Shown piece by piece: positions 1 through 11,537 of a stretch of 64,000 bases of DNA. Each line of letters starts with the position of its first letter. The first letter of the stretch is position 1. The notes under the pieces were generated by a model that was given only the letters and a program-made list of their open reading frames with translations, was not told the DNA's origin and did not search any database. Source of the stretch: Perognathus longimembris pacificus (Eukaryota > Chordata > Mammalia > Rodentia > Heteromyidae); NCBI RefSeq assembly GCF_023159225.1, contig NC_063181.1:23276073-23340072 (forward strand). The letters are read 5' to 3'. The translations under genes were made by a program, and so were the position numbers.

Positions 1-88
1 TGTCTCCCTCCTTTTCCTCCTCACTCTTCCCATGCAGTTGTCCATTAGAGGTTTCTCTCCCTCTTCCCTTCTGTGATGTTGCAAATTG

Positions 89-205
89 GTTTTTGTTGTT
101 GTCGTTGTTTTGGTTTGATTTTGTTTTTGTTTGGTACTGGGGATCAAACCCAGGATGTCACACTTGCTAGGCAAGCCCTTTGCCACTGAGCTACATCCCA
201 GCCCC
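89..205 (-). mobile_element. ID-type tRNA SINE
   Basis: On the minus strand it reads GGGGCTGGGATGTAGCTCAG, then a B-box-like GGGTTTGATCCCCAG and an A-rich tail. A perfect 15-bp target-site duplication, TGATGTTGCAAATTG, occurs at 74-88 and 206-220. Confidence 0.85.
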
Positions 206-645
206 TGATGTTGCAAATTGAATTGTGTCCCTGTAACAAAATCCTAAGCCTCATTCCCTCAGAGTACAGCCTGTGAGAAAAGGCTTATGGAAGGTGTCAT
301 TTGTTAAATGATGATGAAGTCACCCTAGAGAAGAGGGAGCCCCAATCCAATATGACTGGTGCCCTTATTAAATAGGGAACTTTGGGTCTAAACAAACACA
401 ATGGAAGGACACAACTGGAGATGCTGACAGGGATCTGGGTGATAATTCTACATGCCAGTGGGTTCTAAATCACTGGCAGAGGAGAACAGAACATTTCTTC
501 CCCAGGGTTCCTAGGAGGAACCAACCCTTCTGACCCCTGAGTGTGGAACTAAGGCCACCAACTGGGTGACACAATACTCTTCTGTTGTTTAAGCAGCCTG
601 GTTGCAGTACATCGTTATGACGGCCTAGGAAATCAATACCTGCTT
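206..645 (+). mobile_element. ERVL-MaLR (MLT1-like) LTR
   Basis: Recognisable segments include TGAATTGTGTCCC at the start, CCCCAATCCAATATGACTGG in the middle, and TCTGTTGTTTAAGCAGCC with GTTATGACGGCC near the end. These match the layout of old mammalian MaLR LTRs on the plus strand. Divergence is high and no internal coding part is present. An ID SINE sits at its 5' edge. Confidence 0.7.
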
Positions 646-767
646 CACTCACTTTTTTGACTGGAGCAGAGAAAAACCTCTGTATGATCCCAAGCAGTCC
701 TCCTCTCCTGTGCCACCCTCTTTCTCTTCATCTTCCTCCTGCTCCTCCTCCTCTTGTTTTCTTCTTC

Positions 768-957
768 CCACTTTTTTTTTCTGGAATGGAAGATTGAACT
801 CGGGACCTCACACCTGCTGGGCAGGTACTCCATCACTTGAGTCACACCTCCAACCCTTTCTTTACAAATTGGTTAGTTTTGGAGTAAGCCCTCACTTTAT
901 GCCCAGGTTAGCCTGGACTCTAATTCTCCTCCTATGCTTCTCAGGGTAACTAGAAAG
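768..957 (-). mobile_element. Old tRNA/B1-like dimeric SINE
   Basis: A poly-T start is followed by GATTGAACTCGGGACCTCAC and GCCACTTGAG-like segments (inverted tRNA boxes). A diverged 7SL/B1-like part follows to about 957. It overlaps a 14-bp tandem duplication at 964-994. Confidence 0.55.
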
Positions 958-2990
958 GCAGGTGTGGCCACTGTTCTGTGGCCACTGTTCTGTGTGATGC
1001 AGTCTCTTCTCTTTTTATGCCTGGGCTCACCTCCAACCGTGATGCTTTTTCTCCCATTGCCTCCTAAATACCTACGACGACAGGCTCAAGCCTACACCAG
1101 CTTCGGTCCCAATTTCCTAGGTTGAAAACACATAACTCTTTCTTTCCAGACTCCCCTACTCCGTTTGCCTTTAGATAAGAGAACACAGGTACGGAATTAA
1201 TCACCATCATTATCTCCATCATCAAAATTATTTGAAAACACCTATTCCAGCATGCCACAGAGTCACAGAGCAGATGAAAAAAAACACATGGCTTTTATCT
1301 TTGAGGACACTGAGTTCAAGGCCAGCATGTGGATACCAGGATGTCATTTGTTTTCATTTGTAGCTGGTTGAATGAATACACCTACTCTGTATTATGTGCT
1401 GTGGGATATTTTGTCAAAGCTTTAAAAATTAGTAAAGAGAACAGCCTAGAAAGAAGCTTGGCATCATATTTCATTTCAGTACCTTGCCTGTCCCCTGGGG
1501 AGGTGCTGGGTAAAGGGCCATTTGCAAGCACATCACCGTAATTAGCCAAGGGCAGCCAGAGGCAGGAGAGCAGCATTGCCATCCATTCTCTGGCTCATCC
1601 CCACCCCTGACGTTTGCTCATTCATTTGCACCTTCCACAGCTTGTCTGCAGCCACATTAGAACCCTGCAGGTGGCCCACTTCAGCTAGCCTGGCCCTGAA
1701 AAGGCAGGCCTGCTTGCTCTCATGCAACTTGGAAGCCAAATGGAGAAAAATACATCTTTCTGCAAAAAGGTTGTCTTCTCCAGCCGCCATGCCAACTACA
1801 GAGTCCTGGCAAAGCATGGCTCTTCCTGCCACACGTGGGTGAACACAGTCACCAGGAACTGCATACTTCTCCATTCTCACCCCTGTCCAAAAGGCAGCTG
1901 CTCCAGCAAACCAGAAATTAAAGTAGGTACACGCTGTGCACCAACTGACAGTCTTTATCAAACAAATTGGCAAAAGCCACAGCTGCTTCTCGGGCTCTGG
2001 AGACCCTGGTCTTCTCTGAGAAATTTCCACAGACCTCAAGCTTCCCTGAGCATCTAGCTCCTTCCTTGACCTGTGGCTCTGATCCACGAGGCTCTTGCTG
2101 TGATGAGCTGGACCCTGGCTCTCTCCTTCCTTCCCCGCAAGGCCAAAAACACCCTTGCTCTTTTGGCAAGAGTTCATCTTACCTGTGGGATTTTCATTCA
2201 GCTCCGCAAAGGAGAAAAAGTGTCATATTTGAAACTAAATTAAGAAAAAAAAATCTTACCCTCCTTCTGGGACTGGCTATGCTGTGCCAAGTCCAGAAAA
2301 GAAAAGCCAGCCCAAGAACAAAGACCCCAGGCTGTGACTGCTCTGGCTGGTGACAGGTGGCAGGTGGCTGGACACTGGCTGGCTATCATGGCGGCACCTG
2401 GGCCAGGCATGTTCTCTTACATAAAAGCAGCTTCTAACTGTGCTAGGCAGGACCAGAAGAGAGCAAAACGCTACAGCCACTGTCACCAACCAAGAGGCAG
2501 AATCCTTGTCTTCTGACCCTGAAGTTGAAGGTAAACTGAGTCAAGTTGCATGGTTACACATTAACTTTCTTCTCTCCAAATGGCATCATTCCACTGGATA
2601 CTCAGACCTATCTTTGGAAGCTGAAATAATAGACAATGACCATTTGCCTTGAAATTTTTTTTAAATCTAGAATAAACAGCAACTCTCATAAAAGAGAACC
2701 ACGCCCTAGGCTAGAGATCTGTTATCATAGCTCAAGACCAGTCACTAATGTTTATAGTCTACACATTTGTTTCTTTCCATGCTAAACTTGTCTTCGGATT
2801 TCCTAGTCGTCACCTTCTTTCCAGCTAGAGGTCTGATTCATAATTTGAGATCCCTTTGTAATATTCTTTTTTTGGTCTTCATATTTGTCTTCTTCTTTGC
2901 AATGCTAACACTACCTTCAGATTTCCTGCTCTCTGATTTGGACAATTATTTTATTCAATGTTCAGCCTGCAGCCTCACATCTCTACTCAT
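958..2990. other. Unique intergenic sequence
   Basis: No repeat family is recognised. The longest open frame is 211 codons on the minus strand (2177-1542); the protein has no recognisable domain and I do not call it a gene. Sequence between about 1480 and 2220 is GC-moderate and non-repetitive, so it could hold conserved non-coding DNA. Confidence 0.5.
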
Positions 2991-3312
2991 GCCATTCTTC
3001 TACCTACAGAACTTCATCGCCTCCTCTCCTCCCATCCTCCTCTGATTTGCCCCATGCTTACCCTTTCAGGCCACAGAGGGCGACCCCCACCCTTTGCCCA
3101 GGAAGCCCTCCTGGCTCCTGGCCACACCTTGCCACCAGCCTGGTAGTGAGTTCTCCCCTTCTGTGCCCCGATGTCCTTCCCACAGCAGTGTTTCCTTGCC
3201 CAGGTTCTGCAGAAAGGACAAGAACCTTGTGGCTTTTTGTACCCAAAAAACTAACATAGTGTTTGGCATACAGTAGATCCTCAATAAGTATTTGGTGACT
3301 GAAGAAGTATAA
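2991..3312 (+). mobile_element. L2 LINE 3' fragment
   Basis: It ends with the typical L2 tail pattern: TGGCATACAGTAGATCCTCA, then ATAAGTATTTGGTGACTGAA. The upstream pyrimidine-rich part resembles the L2 3' region. Strongly diverged. Confidence 0.5.
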
Positions 3313-3774
3313 AATGCTTAGGTGGTGATTGTCATGACATCTACCCCCTTAAGCAAGTGTCTCCTCACTGGACAAGAGAAAGCCCTTTCCCTTACCCATC
3401 CTAAATTGCCATGGGACTTAAACGTCTCCGTGACATCAAAGGGACAATCCCAGGATACATGGTTCTTCAGGCCACTTGGAGGTCAAGCCCAGAAAAGTGT
3501 TAGGAAGACTGAGATATTCACCCTTTCTAGGAATCCAGACACAGCTGTATCCTACCATGCCCATTCCTTCTATATCTCTTCCCACCTGTGGGCACATCTG
3601 TGCCACATCCTAGCCCAGTCAGGATTGGAAGACAGAACTGAGGTGTTTGCAGCCTTCTGACAAGTCATAAGTCCAACTTAGCTGACTAGGTATGGAAGTT
3701 TATGGGACATTTTGCATAACATGCATGCGTTAAACCTTCAACTTCATTTATTGTTTTTTAAATTAAATTTTAAG
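3313..3774. other. Unique intergenic sequence, nothing recognised
   Basis: An open frame of 112 codons at 3322-3660 has no recognisable domain. No RNA gene or regulatory motif stands out. Confidence 0.4.
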
Positions 3775-3884
3775 GCTCTGTTGTTTTCTGTCAATACTGT
3801 GGCTTGAACTCAAGAGTCTCAACCTTTATTGGCCTCTTTGCTCAGCTGGTACTTTCCTACCTGAGCCACCCCTCCAGCCCTTAG
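3775..3884 (-). mobile_element. tRNA-derived SINE remnant
   Basis: Inverted tRNA boxes are visible: GGCTTGAACTCAAGAG, and CTACCTGAGCCACCCCTCCA at the 3' side. Related to the tRNA half of the dimeric SINEs elsewhere in the window. Confidence 0.55.
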
Positions 3885-4310
3885 GTTGACTGCTTTAGCT
3901 TCCACATATGAGTGAGAACATATGAACTTGTCTGTCTATGTCTGATTCATTTCACTTGACATTATGTTTCTCCAGTTCCATCCATGTGGCTGGAAGGTCA
4001 GGATTCCATTGTTTATGGCTGAATAATATATCATTGTGTACATACATGCACAATCCCTGTCCATCCATTCACTGTTGAGCTATGGTAGAATTCCTCATCT
4101 TAGCTATTGTGAATACTTCCACAATCGACATAGGATGAAGGTCTTGTTAGATATGCTGAACTCATTTCCCTTGGCTACATGCACAGAAGAGGGTTGCTAG
4201 ATTGTGGAGCAGATCTAGGTTTAGTTTTTAAAGGAACCTTCATGCTGTTCTCCGTGATAACTATTGTCACCAAAATTTGTGTTCAAAGGGAGGAGGCAAT
4301 ATATAATATG
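3885..4310 (-). mobile_element. L1 LINE 3' fragment
   Basis: Reverse orientation of the L1 3' region. Diagnostic segments include CCACATATGAGTGAGAACAT, TCCAGTTCCATCCATGTGGC, TGGCTGAATAATAT and TAGCTATTGTGAATACTTCC. Untranslated or terminal ORF2 sequence without intact coding. Confidence 0.8.
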
Positions 4311-4666
4311 CAAGGAAACAAATCTTTTTAAATGATTGAATATAAGATAAAATTGAGTTATTTACATTAAAATGTACAGATGTAATTTTCCAAACTCTTT
4401 TAGGGCTCAGACAAGCACAAAAGGTTGAGGCTACCACTGGGTTTCACAGGCAAGGGTGCCGAAAGTCAGGAAGACCCCAGACTCCAAACCTTGGCAGTGA
4501 CAAAAGAAGAGAGCTGAGGAGCCCAGCTGTCTGAGGTGAGAGAGGCAGAGATGCAACCTGGCCCTTTGTTACAGAGAGGCTATCTGCCATGCATATTGAC
4601 TCCAACTCACCGTTCCCCAGTTTCTACCTATCAGACGTTGTAAAGGTATTGCTTGTTATGTCTTGC

Positions 4667-4901
4667 AGGGCACCAGTAGCTCACACTTGTAATTCTAACT
4701 ACTCAGAGATTGAGATCTGAGGGTTGTAACTCAATACCACTCCAGGCAGAAATATCCAAATGACTCTTACCTACCATGAATCAGGAAAAATGCCAGTGTT
4801 GAGATACGGCTCAAGTGGTAGAGCACCAGCCGTAAGTGAAAAAGTTAAGCCAAGTATGAGAGACCCTATGTTCAAGCTCTGATAATCATCACAAAAAAAG
4901 G
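4667..4901 (+). mobile_element. B1-like/Geo dimeric SINE, diverged
   Basis: The left half starts GGGCACCAGTAGCTCACACT (7SL-like). The right half contains ACGGCTCAAGTGGTAGAGCA and ATGTTCAAGCTCT (tRNA-like A and B boxes) and ends in an A-rich tail. More diverged than most copies. Confidence 0.7.
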
Positions 4902-5258
4902 AGGGAAGGGAGTAGGAAGGAAAGGTGTTAGGAAGATCAAGGAAGGAATTTTGGACAAGAGAGGGGATGAACAAGAGAAATATCACTGGGAAATTAGAAT
5001 AACTAAAAAAGTGTAGAACAACAAGAATAGCCATAATAAATTATTGCTACTTCTTAATTAATTATTGCTACTTCAAAATGATGGTGATTATTAAAACTGT
5101 GCCAGACCTTGTTATTTAATGCATTCATTTAAAAAAGCATATACATGCTACTCTGTCACAAATGAGCCTTAAAAATATTGAGATAACTGTATATCTGTAT
5201 AACTGGTTTGTATTATAATTTTAAGTACTTAATTTTATGCATTTAAGAGTATTCTTCT

Positions 5259-5450
5259 GAGCTGGGCATAGTCACTCAGAGCTGTAATCCAGCTTCTCAG
5301 AAGATGGAAGTAGGAGGGTAGTAGGTTTCTGGCCAGCGAGTACAAGGTTAGTGAGGAGCTGTCTCAAAACACACACACACACAAAAAAAAAAAAAGATCT
5401 TGAGGTTTTGCATCAGATAGGGCAAGGGTAATGCTCTGGATTCAATCCCT
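5259..5450 (+). mobile_element. B1-like SINE with CA/A tail and tRNA-like remainder
   Basis: GAGCTGGGCATAGTCACTCA begins a 7SL-like unit. A (CA)n-(A)n junction at 5371-5394 is followed by a tRNA-like fragment ending GGATTCAATCCCT. Confidence 0.55.
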
Positions 5451-5456
5451 AATGTC

Positions 5457-5677
5457 TTTTTTTTTTTTTTTTTTTTTTTTTTTTGGCCAGTCCTGGGGCT
5501 GGACTCAGGGCCTGAGCACTGTCCCTGGCTTCTTTTTGCTCAAGGCTAGCACTCTACCACTTGAGCCATGGCGCCACTTCCAGCTTTTTTTTCTATATAT
5601 GTGGTGCTGAGGAATCAAATCCAGGGCTTCATGCATACAAGGCAAGCACTCTACCACTAGGCCATATTCCTAGCCCC
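5457..5677 (-). mobile_element. IDL-Geo dimeric SINE
   Basis: A 24-T tail on the plus strand is followed by the inverted Geo unit (GGCCAGTCCTGGGGCTGGAC) and the inverted IDL unit ending ACTAGGCCATATTCCTAGCC. Flanks carry a diverged duplication, CTAATGTCTTTTTT versus CCAGTGTCTCTTTTT. Confidence 0.85.
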
Positions 5678-5679
5678 CA

Positions 5680-6896
5680 GTGTCTCTTTTTTTAAGTTAC
5701 ACTCTAAAGAACTTTATGCTTCTATGGGGACAGCAGGGTATAGCAGCTAACATAACGCCACCCTGAGGAAATGGCATAAGGTACGCTGCATCCAACAAAC
5801 GTACCCGGAGACACCTGCAGGTTACACAATTTGGGTCTCTGAGGTGAAACAGCTCTTCCCAGGTTTAACAAGTGCACCAGCCTCAAACCTAAGCCTGCCA
5901 CACCTGACCTTCTTATAACACAAGACATGCAAGTACCACAAAGGCCAAATGCTGCCCCCCTGGGCTTCTTACAGACTCTCAAGTACTGCCCAATGTCACA
6001 TCCCAGAAAAGACATTGGGTAGCAGAAAGACATCTGAATGCCACAACACAGACACTGCATCCCATAGGCTCTGTGACACAACCAAAAACAACTGACAGCA
6101 ATTTTACCCTCACCTTGTACCAGAAAAAAAAAAAAATAGAGACATAAATCGAAGTGTAGAAGTCAGAACACTTGGTCCTCACCAAAAACCCAAATGTGAC
6201 CAGTATACAAATGATCTACTACATAGCAATGCTGTACTAGTTTTAGTCCCACTCTTTTCCCCTTGAGAGAACAAGGGAAATTTGTTGCTTGGGAGGAAAG
6301 GGATGAGAAGCCATTTTTCCTCAGGAGGAGGTGGAGAGCCCTGGAAAGATGATGAACTTGGAAGACAGAGCCAGGTACTCCCTCACGACAGAGACCTAGG
6401 GAGAGAGAATGAACATTCCAAACCCAGTGCCCCCATCTGAGCAATACCGCCTGACCCATAGCCCAGCAGAATTGCTCTCCTTGGCTACCTTTATGATAAA
6501 ACACTGGAATTCTTCAAGTAAGGCAATGAGAAATATCTTCTGAAGAGAAAAAAAAACTGTAGAACTCATAAAACCAGGTGATTGTTAGCAATGAAGCTGT
6601 TTTTTTTTTTTCTCCTTTGTCTGGCTTTTGTCAAGCTTAAAGTTCTGGTTCAGCCTGCCTACGGCCCTCCTCAGCCTGAAGCCTTCCACGTTTTCTTGTG
6701 TTTGAATCAGTCAATTCTTGGTGAACTGTTCAGGATTTGGCAACACCACAAGCAGAAAATACATTCAAGCCTGAACCAAGCAGGGATTGTGCTCTGAGTT
6801 CACACACCAGAGTCCAAAGCTCTGTTGAGAGGAAGTTCAGTGCGTGGACAAGCAAAAGTCACCCCAAACTTAAGGCATTAATATGCTGTCAGTGTA
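5680..6896. other. Unique sequence with internal A-tract
   Basis: Not assigned to a repeat family. An A13 tract at 6123-6136 ends a 420-bp stretch of moderate GC; this could be the tail of an old retrocopy, but I find no target-site duplication. Open frames at 6081-5722 and 6504-6163 (minus) have no recognisable product. Confidence 0.35.
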
Positions 6897-6899
6897 CAC

Positions 6900-6925
6900 G
6901 TGTGTGTGTGCGTGCACACACACAC
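6900..6925. repeat. TG/CA perfect inverted repeat
   Basis: Arms of 12 bp, GTGTGTGTGTGC (6900-6911) and GCACACACACAC (6914-6925), are separated by 2 bases. Alternating purine-pyrimidine throughout, so Z-DNA or cruciform formation is possible. Confidence 0.95.
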
Positions 6926-7783
6926 GCTAAGATAGAGACTTGTCATCCTACCTCAGCCTCCAGAATTCTGGGACACAGGCATGTCCCCCTATGCCTGGTT
7001 CCCGGTGTGTTTTGAATTAATCATTCTGAACTCAATTTTCTCATTATCTTTTCAAAGTATGAATTCATGGTAAGTATTTGAAAGGCCCTTTGCCTTCTTT
7101 ATGTTTGTTTTTCATGCTCCATTCAAATGAAAATAATTTTCACAAACATAATTGATATCTCTCATCAGAAAACATTTGGCACTTTTCAAAATGTGTTTTC
7201 ATCCCAAGGCTCTGATGGGCATCTGTTCATCTCAGCTCAACTGTTGTGTATTTGTATTGGGAGAGCTGTTCTCAATTATCTAAATCTCTGTTGGTAGAGG
7301 AGCGAGTCAACTATTCCTAACACAGTTGTAGTTGCTGATGAACTCTGAATCTCCTCGCCCGTCTTGATGCTTAGGAATCCATTTTTCTTAACATTGCAGA
7401 TCCTTGTAACGCTTCTGGGCTTGGTTTTATTTCCGATATATTTTCCAAAGAGGACCTATGGCCTCTTTGAATCTTTTGGGGATTGGTCCTTGATCAGCTA
7501 TCTATTCATGTTCATATGTCTACTTTGTTTGGAAATAAAACTTTGTTATCCTATAGAATCAACAGTCATCATCCTCTTTATGAATCAAGTTCTAGGTTTA
7601 CTTAGAGCTAGAAGATGCCTATGTTTTCATTTGGAGCCTGTCACTTTGCTTCCCCTCTGACCTATGTGAAGCCAAGTTGCTAGAACAAATGGAAAAAATC
7701 TGTCAGATTTGGTTGCTTCATCTTATCCTTGTCTTATCTTGTTATTATTCCTTATGTTTTCTCCTTTAAAGAAGCTTAATTGA
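6926..7783. other. Unique intergenic sequence, nothing recognised
   Basis: AT-rich. A 98-codon open frame at 7364-7660 reads as a hydrophobic peptide, but it has no known match that I recognise and no gene context. Confidence 0.35.
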
Positions 7784-7993
7784 GGGCTGGGAACATGGCC
7801 TAGTGGCAAGAGTGCTTGCCTCGTATACATGAAGCCCTGGGTTCGATTCCTCAGCACCACATATATAGAAAACAGCCAGAAGTGGCGTTGTGGCTCAAGT
7901 GGCAGAGTGCTAGCCATGAGCAAAAAGAAGCCAAGGACAGTGCTCAGGCCCTGAGTCCAAGGCCCAGGACTGGCCAAAAAAAAAAAAAAAAGA
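7784..7993 (+). mobile_element. IDL-Geo dimeric SINE
   Basis: IDL starts GGGCTGGGAACATGGCCTAG and contains GGTTCGATTCCTC. Geo contains TGTGGCTCAAGTGGCAGAGT and TGAGTCCAAGGCCC, then poly-A. The flanking duplication is GAAGCTTAATTGAG versus GAAGCTTTATTGAG, and the target is an L1 fragment that continues downstream. Confidence 0.92.
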
Positions 7994-7997
7994 AGAA

Positions 7998-8640
7998 GAA
8001 GCTTTATTGAGATAGAACTCTCATACTACAGAATTTACCTACTTAAAGCACATAATCCAAGGCTTTTACTCTATTTACAGAGCTGTGCAATCATCACAAC
8101 CTTGAATATCAGGACATTGTCATCAGTCCAGAAAGTTCTAATTTCTCTCCTCCCCCCTCCCCCCTCTAGGCAACCATCCATCTAGTTCAGTGCCTATAGA
8201 TCTGAATATTTAGGGTTTTCATATAAATTGAAATCATCCTACATGGGATATATTATACCTGGTCTGACCTAGTAAAATGTTTTCAAGGTTTGTTCATAGT
8301 ATGGTATATGTCAGAACTTCATTCCTTTTGGTTGCAGGGTAATATTTTGTGGACATATCACATTTTACCTACTCATCAGTGAGGGGCATATGAGTACCAA
8401 CCTTTGGGCTGGTAGGTGTAATGCTGATGGCAACATTCATGGACAACTTTTGTGTGGCCATACATTTTCCTTTGTCTTGGCCATATATGTAGGAATAGAA
8501 CTGCTTGGGCTTTCCTCCTGTTTCTAGAAATCATATTTCTCTGCAATCTTTATAAAATCATTTTTATACCCATTGAGTAAGCCCATTCAGTTTTTCTCAG
8601 GTGTACTTCTGAGGTACCTAAAGGTGTTTAATGGGTTATT
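7998..8640 (-). mobile_element. L1M-type LINE 3' fragment
   Basis: Reverse-oriented old mammalian L1 3' region: TTTATTGAGATAGAACTCTC, ACAGAGCTGTGCAATCATCA, AATGTTTTCAAGGTTTGTTC and TATATGTAGGAATAGAACTG are diagnostic. No intact ORF. Confidence 0.8.
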
Positions 8641-8669
8641 AATTAGCTATAGTAACAAATAAGCCCCAA

Positions 8670-8883
8670 CATTTTTTTTTTAATTTTTGGCCAGTCCTGG
8701 GCCTTGGACTCAGGGCCTGAGCACTGTCCCTGGCTTCCTTTTTGCTCAAGGCTAGCACTCTGCCACTTGAGCCACAGCACCACTTCTGGCCGTTTTCTGT
8801 ATATGTGGTGCTGGGGAATCGAGCCCAGGGCCTCATGTATACGAGGCAAGCTCTCTTGCCACTAGGCCATATCCCCAGCCCCA
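8670..8883 (-). mobile_element. IDL-Geo dimeric SINE
   Basis: Full-length inverted copy from poly-T through GGCCAGTCCTGGGCCTTGGA to GCCATATCCCCAGCCCC. A perfect target-site duplication, AAGCCCCAACATTTT, flanks it (about 8662-8676 and 8883-8897). Confidence 0.93.
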
Positions 8884-9093
8884 AGCCCCAACATTTTGAT
8901 GGTGTAACATATTCAAAGTTGATCTCTCCATGACTTAGTTGTGGATGGAGTTGACAAGCAGTTTCCCAGCAGGCAATTCAGAGTCCAAGTACATGTGCTT
9001 AGAAGGGGCCCTAGCCTAGGTTTTCTCACTGGTGAGAACTCATCACCTGGCTCCAGCCCAATGCAAGGAGGTGCTGGGAAATATTGTCTCTTA

Positions 9094-9328
9094 TTTTTGC
9101 CAGTAACAGGACTTGAATTCAGGGCATAGGTACTGTCCTTTAGCTTTTTCTCTCAACACAGGGGCTCTACCACTTGAACCATAGTTCCACTTCCAATTTT
9201 TTGCTGGTAAACTATAGATTAAAGAGTCTCACAAACTTTCCTGCCTGGGCTGCCTTAGAATCGGGATCTTCTGATCTCAGCCTCCTGAGTAGCTAGGTTT
9301 ACAGGTATAAGCTACCAGTGCTTGGCAG
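9094..9328 (-). mobile_element. B1-like/Geo dimeric SINE
   Basis: Inverted Geo (TTTTTGCCAGTAACAGGACTT) is followed by an inverted 7SL-like part with AGCCTCCTGAGTAGCTAGG and GCTACCAGTGCTTGGC. Confidence 0.8.
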
Positions 9329-9581
9329 AAAACAGTCTCTGATGGGCACTTGCTTCCAGAAACAACATCATGGTATAATAGAGAAATTATAGAATCCTGG
9401 TGCACATCTGGCTGTCTGCCAGATGAGGGCTCAGTAAGTGCTGTGTGTTCAAAGCTGGATAGCAACGAATTAAAGGGATTTGTGCCTGAAGCCCCACAAG
9501 ACCAAAAAAGGAAAGTTCTGTCTTCTTGCCATTTCTTCTTCTTTTGAAAGGTGTTAGCCCCGTGTTCAAAGACTGAAATAC

Positions 9582-9792
9582 AGGGGCCAGGGACATGGCC
9601 TAGTGGCAAGAGTGCTTGCTTCATATACATCAAGCCCTGGGTTCAATTCCCCAGCACCACATATACAGAAAACGGCCAGAAGTGGCACTGTGGCTCAAGT
9701 GGCAGAGTGCTAGCCTTGAGTGGGAAGGGACAGTGCTCAGGCCCTGAGACCAAGGCCCAGGACTGGCAAAACCAAAACAAAACAAAAAAACA
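9582..9792 (+). mobile_element. IDL-Geo dimeric SINE
   Basis: GGGCCAGGGACATGGCCTAG start, with a CAAAAC-type tail. Perfect duplication CAAAGACTGAAATACA is present on both sides (about 9568 and 9792). The Geo part lacks the usual AAAAAGAAGCCAGG stretch, which is replaced by GTGGGAAGG. Confidence 0.92.
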
Positions 9793-10275
9793 AAGACTGA
9801 AATACAAGTTGAGAACTGTTAAATATGGGAAGCAGAGAACTTGTTAGCCCTGGGCCACTCCACTTGACCCAAATATTCCATCTCCTCCATATTCTACTGC
9901 CATGAATACTGCCTCTCCTGGAAAATCCAGTCATTGTAAATTACCCACATGCTCTTCTCCTGGTGACAATATAGATCCCTCCTCTTTCTCAGTAGGACTG
10001 CCAATCAAAGTGTAGCCACAGGATGGACACTGACTCAGAGTAGACCAAACTGACGCTTCTTCCTGGAATGTGAACCTAAAGCAAGATGACACGAAAACAA
10101 ACATATACTGTCCAATTCCTTTTGGCCTCTCCCATCTTTAAAGGAAGCAGATGCTGGTGTTTCTGGAGAGTGGCGCCTTCACTGTGACTCTGCAAGTTGC
10201 TCCATATCCTTACACTATAGCTCCATTTAATTAAGTCAGTATTGGTCTCTTGTCACATGCATAAAGTATCTATAA

Positions 10276-10512
10276 AGCTGAGCACTGGTGGCTCATGCCT
10301 ATAATCCTAGCTGTTTAGGAGGCTGAGATCTGAGGGTTGAGATTTTAAATACAGTCTCAGCAGGAAAATTCAGGAGACTTACTTCCAATTAATCACCAAA
10401 GAGCCAGAAGTAGAAGTGTGGCACAAGTGATAGAGTTCGGGCCTTGAATGAAAAAGCTAGTCTCTGAGTTTCAAGCCCTAGTACGAACACAAAACCAAAA
10501 CCAAAATCCCAA
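10276..10512 (+). mobile_element. B1-like/Geo dimeric SINE
   Basis: AGCTGAGCACTGGTGGCTCA begins the 7SL-like unit. The middle has CTTCCAATTAATCACCAAAG, the Geo unit has GAGTTTCAAGCCC, and the tail is CAAAACC-rich. Confidence 0.82.
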
Positions 10513-10979
10513 CCAATTCTGTTGTCTATGGCAGAAACCTGACGATAATTCTAATATGTCTTTCCACCTTTTGCTTGCAAGTTCTATGAATCAGACATCC
10601 TATATAGCTCAGATCAGTCCTCCTTCACCTCTCCCATAATAATGCCAGTGCTATAGTTCAGGAGCTTAGCATTGTTTGCCTGAACTTCACAAGACCCCTT
10701 AACTACTCCCTCCCTGTCTCCATGGTAACTTTTCTAAAATGCAAATGCAGGTTTTAGAAATTGCAATACCAGCCCTGGTGCAATGGAACTATGCATTCAC
10801 ATATTGCTGGCCGTTATCATTTTCACCACCTTGTTCAAAGGCAATTTGGCCACACACATGGAGAGCCATTAGAAACACAATATAGCCTTTGACTCAACAC
10901 TAGTCAATTACAAAAAAAATTTTCCTAATGAAATAATTAGACACGCATACAAAGAGTAATGTCTGACACATTTTCTGAA

Positions 10980-11035
10980 ATTCATTTATTTATTCATTCA
11001 ACAAATACTGAATGCCTACTATAACAGGTACTACC
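10980..11035 (-). mobile_element. L2 LINE 3' end fragment
   Basis: ATTCATTCAACAAATACTGA followed by ATGCCTACTATAACAGGTAC is the inverted L2 terminal signature. Confidence 0.55.
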
Positions 11036-11189
11036 ATTATTAATTATAATAACAAAATATTGAGGAAATAGAACAATGGTTTAGTTAGACAGAATTGGTG
11101 AAATGAAGTTAGTGAACTAAAAGACCACAAATTTATTCTTTCACAGTTCTGAGGTAAGAAGTCCAAAATGGTCTTACAAAATATCAGAA

Positions 11190-11330
11190 GGGCTGGTGGG
11201 TACCAGTGGTTCATGCCAGTAGACCTAGATACTCAAGTGGCTAAGACCTGGCAGACTGTGGTTCAAATCCAATCCAAGCAGAAAAGTCCATGAGACTTTG
11301 GCTTCAAAATAACCAGCAAAAAGCCAGACT
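11190..11330 (+). mobile_element. B1-like/Geo SINE, left part (split copy)
   Basis: The 7SL-like part (GGTACCAGTGGTTCATGCCA) reads through the linker AACCAGCAAAAAGCCAGACTG, then stops. The expected Geo part resumes at 11538, after a 200-bp insertion. Confidence 0.65.
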
Positions 11331-11537
11331 GATGAGAATAGTTTTACCAAAAAGAATGAAGTATCCTATAATGTCTGTATTTCACCATTTGAGTGTATAC
11401 TTACAAAGCTGAATGTAACATAAACTCAGGACACTTTTTTTTAATTGTATGCTCTCTAGCAACTCTGTGTGGATTTTTATGCAAGCATTGTTTTATGAGT
11501 TATATAAAATACTATGAAAATAGAAGGGGAAAAAAGA
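11331..11537. mobile_element. 200-bp insertion splitting a SINE, possible retrocopy
   Basis: AT-rich unrelated sequence, ending in an A-rich segment (GGGGAAAAAAG), lies between the two halves of a SINE. Flanks carry GCCAGACTG and GACAGACTGG, a possible short target-site duplication. No family recognised. Confidence 0.4.

Noticed and set aside
7816..8010. Recurring MPRIHEALGSIPQHHIY-type frames (also near 8849-8643, 16688-16873, 24088-23825, 61242-61466)
   Set aside because: They are the IDL-Geo SINE read in one frame, not a protein family.
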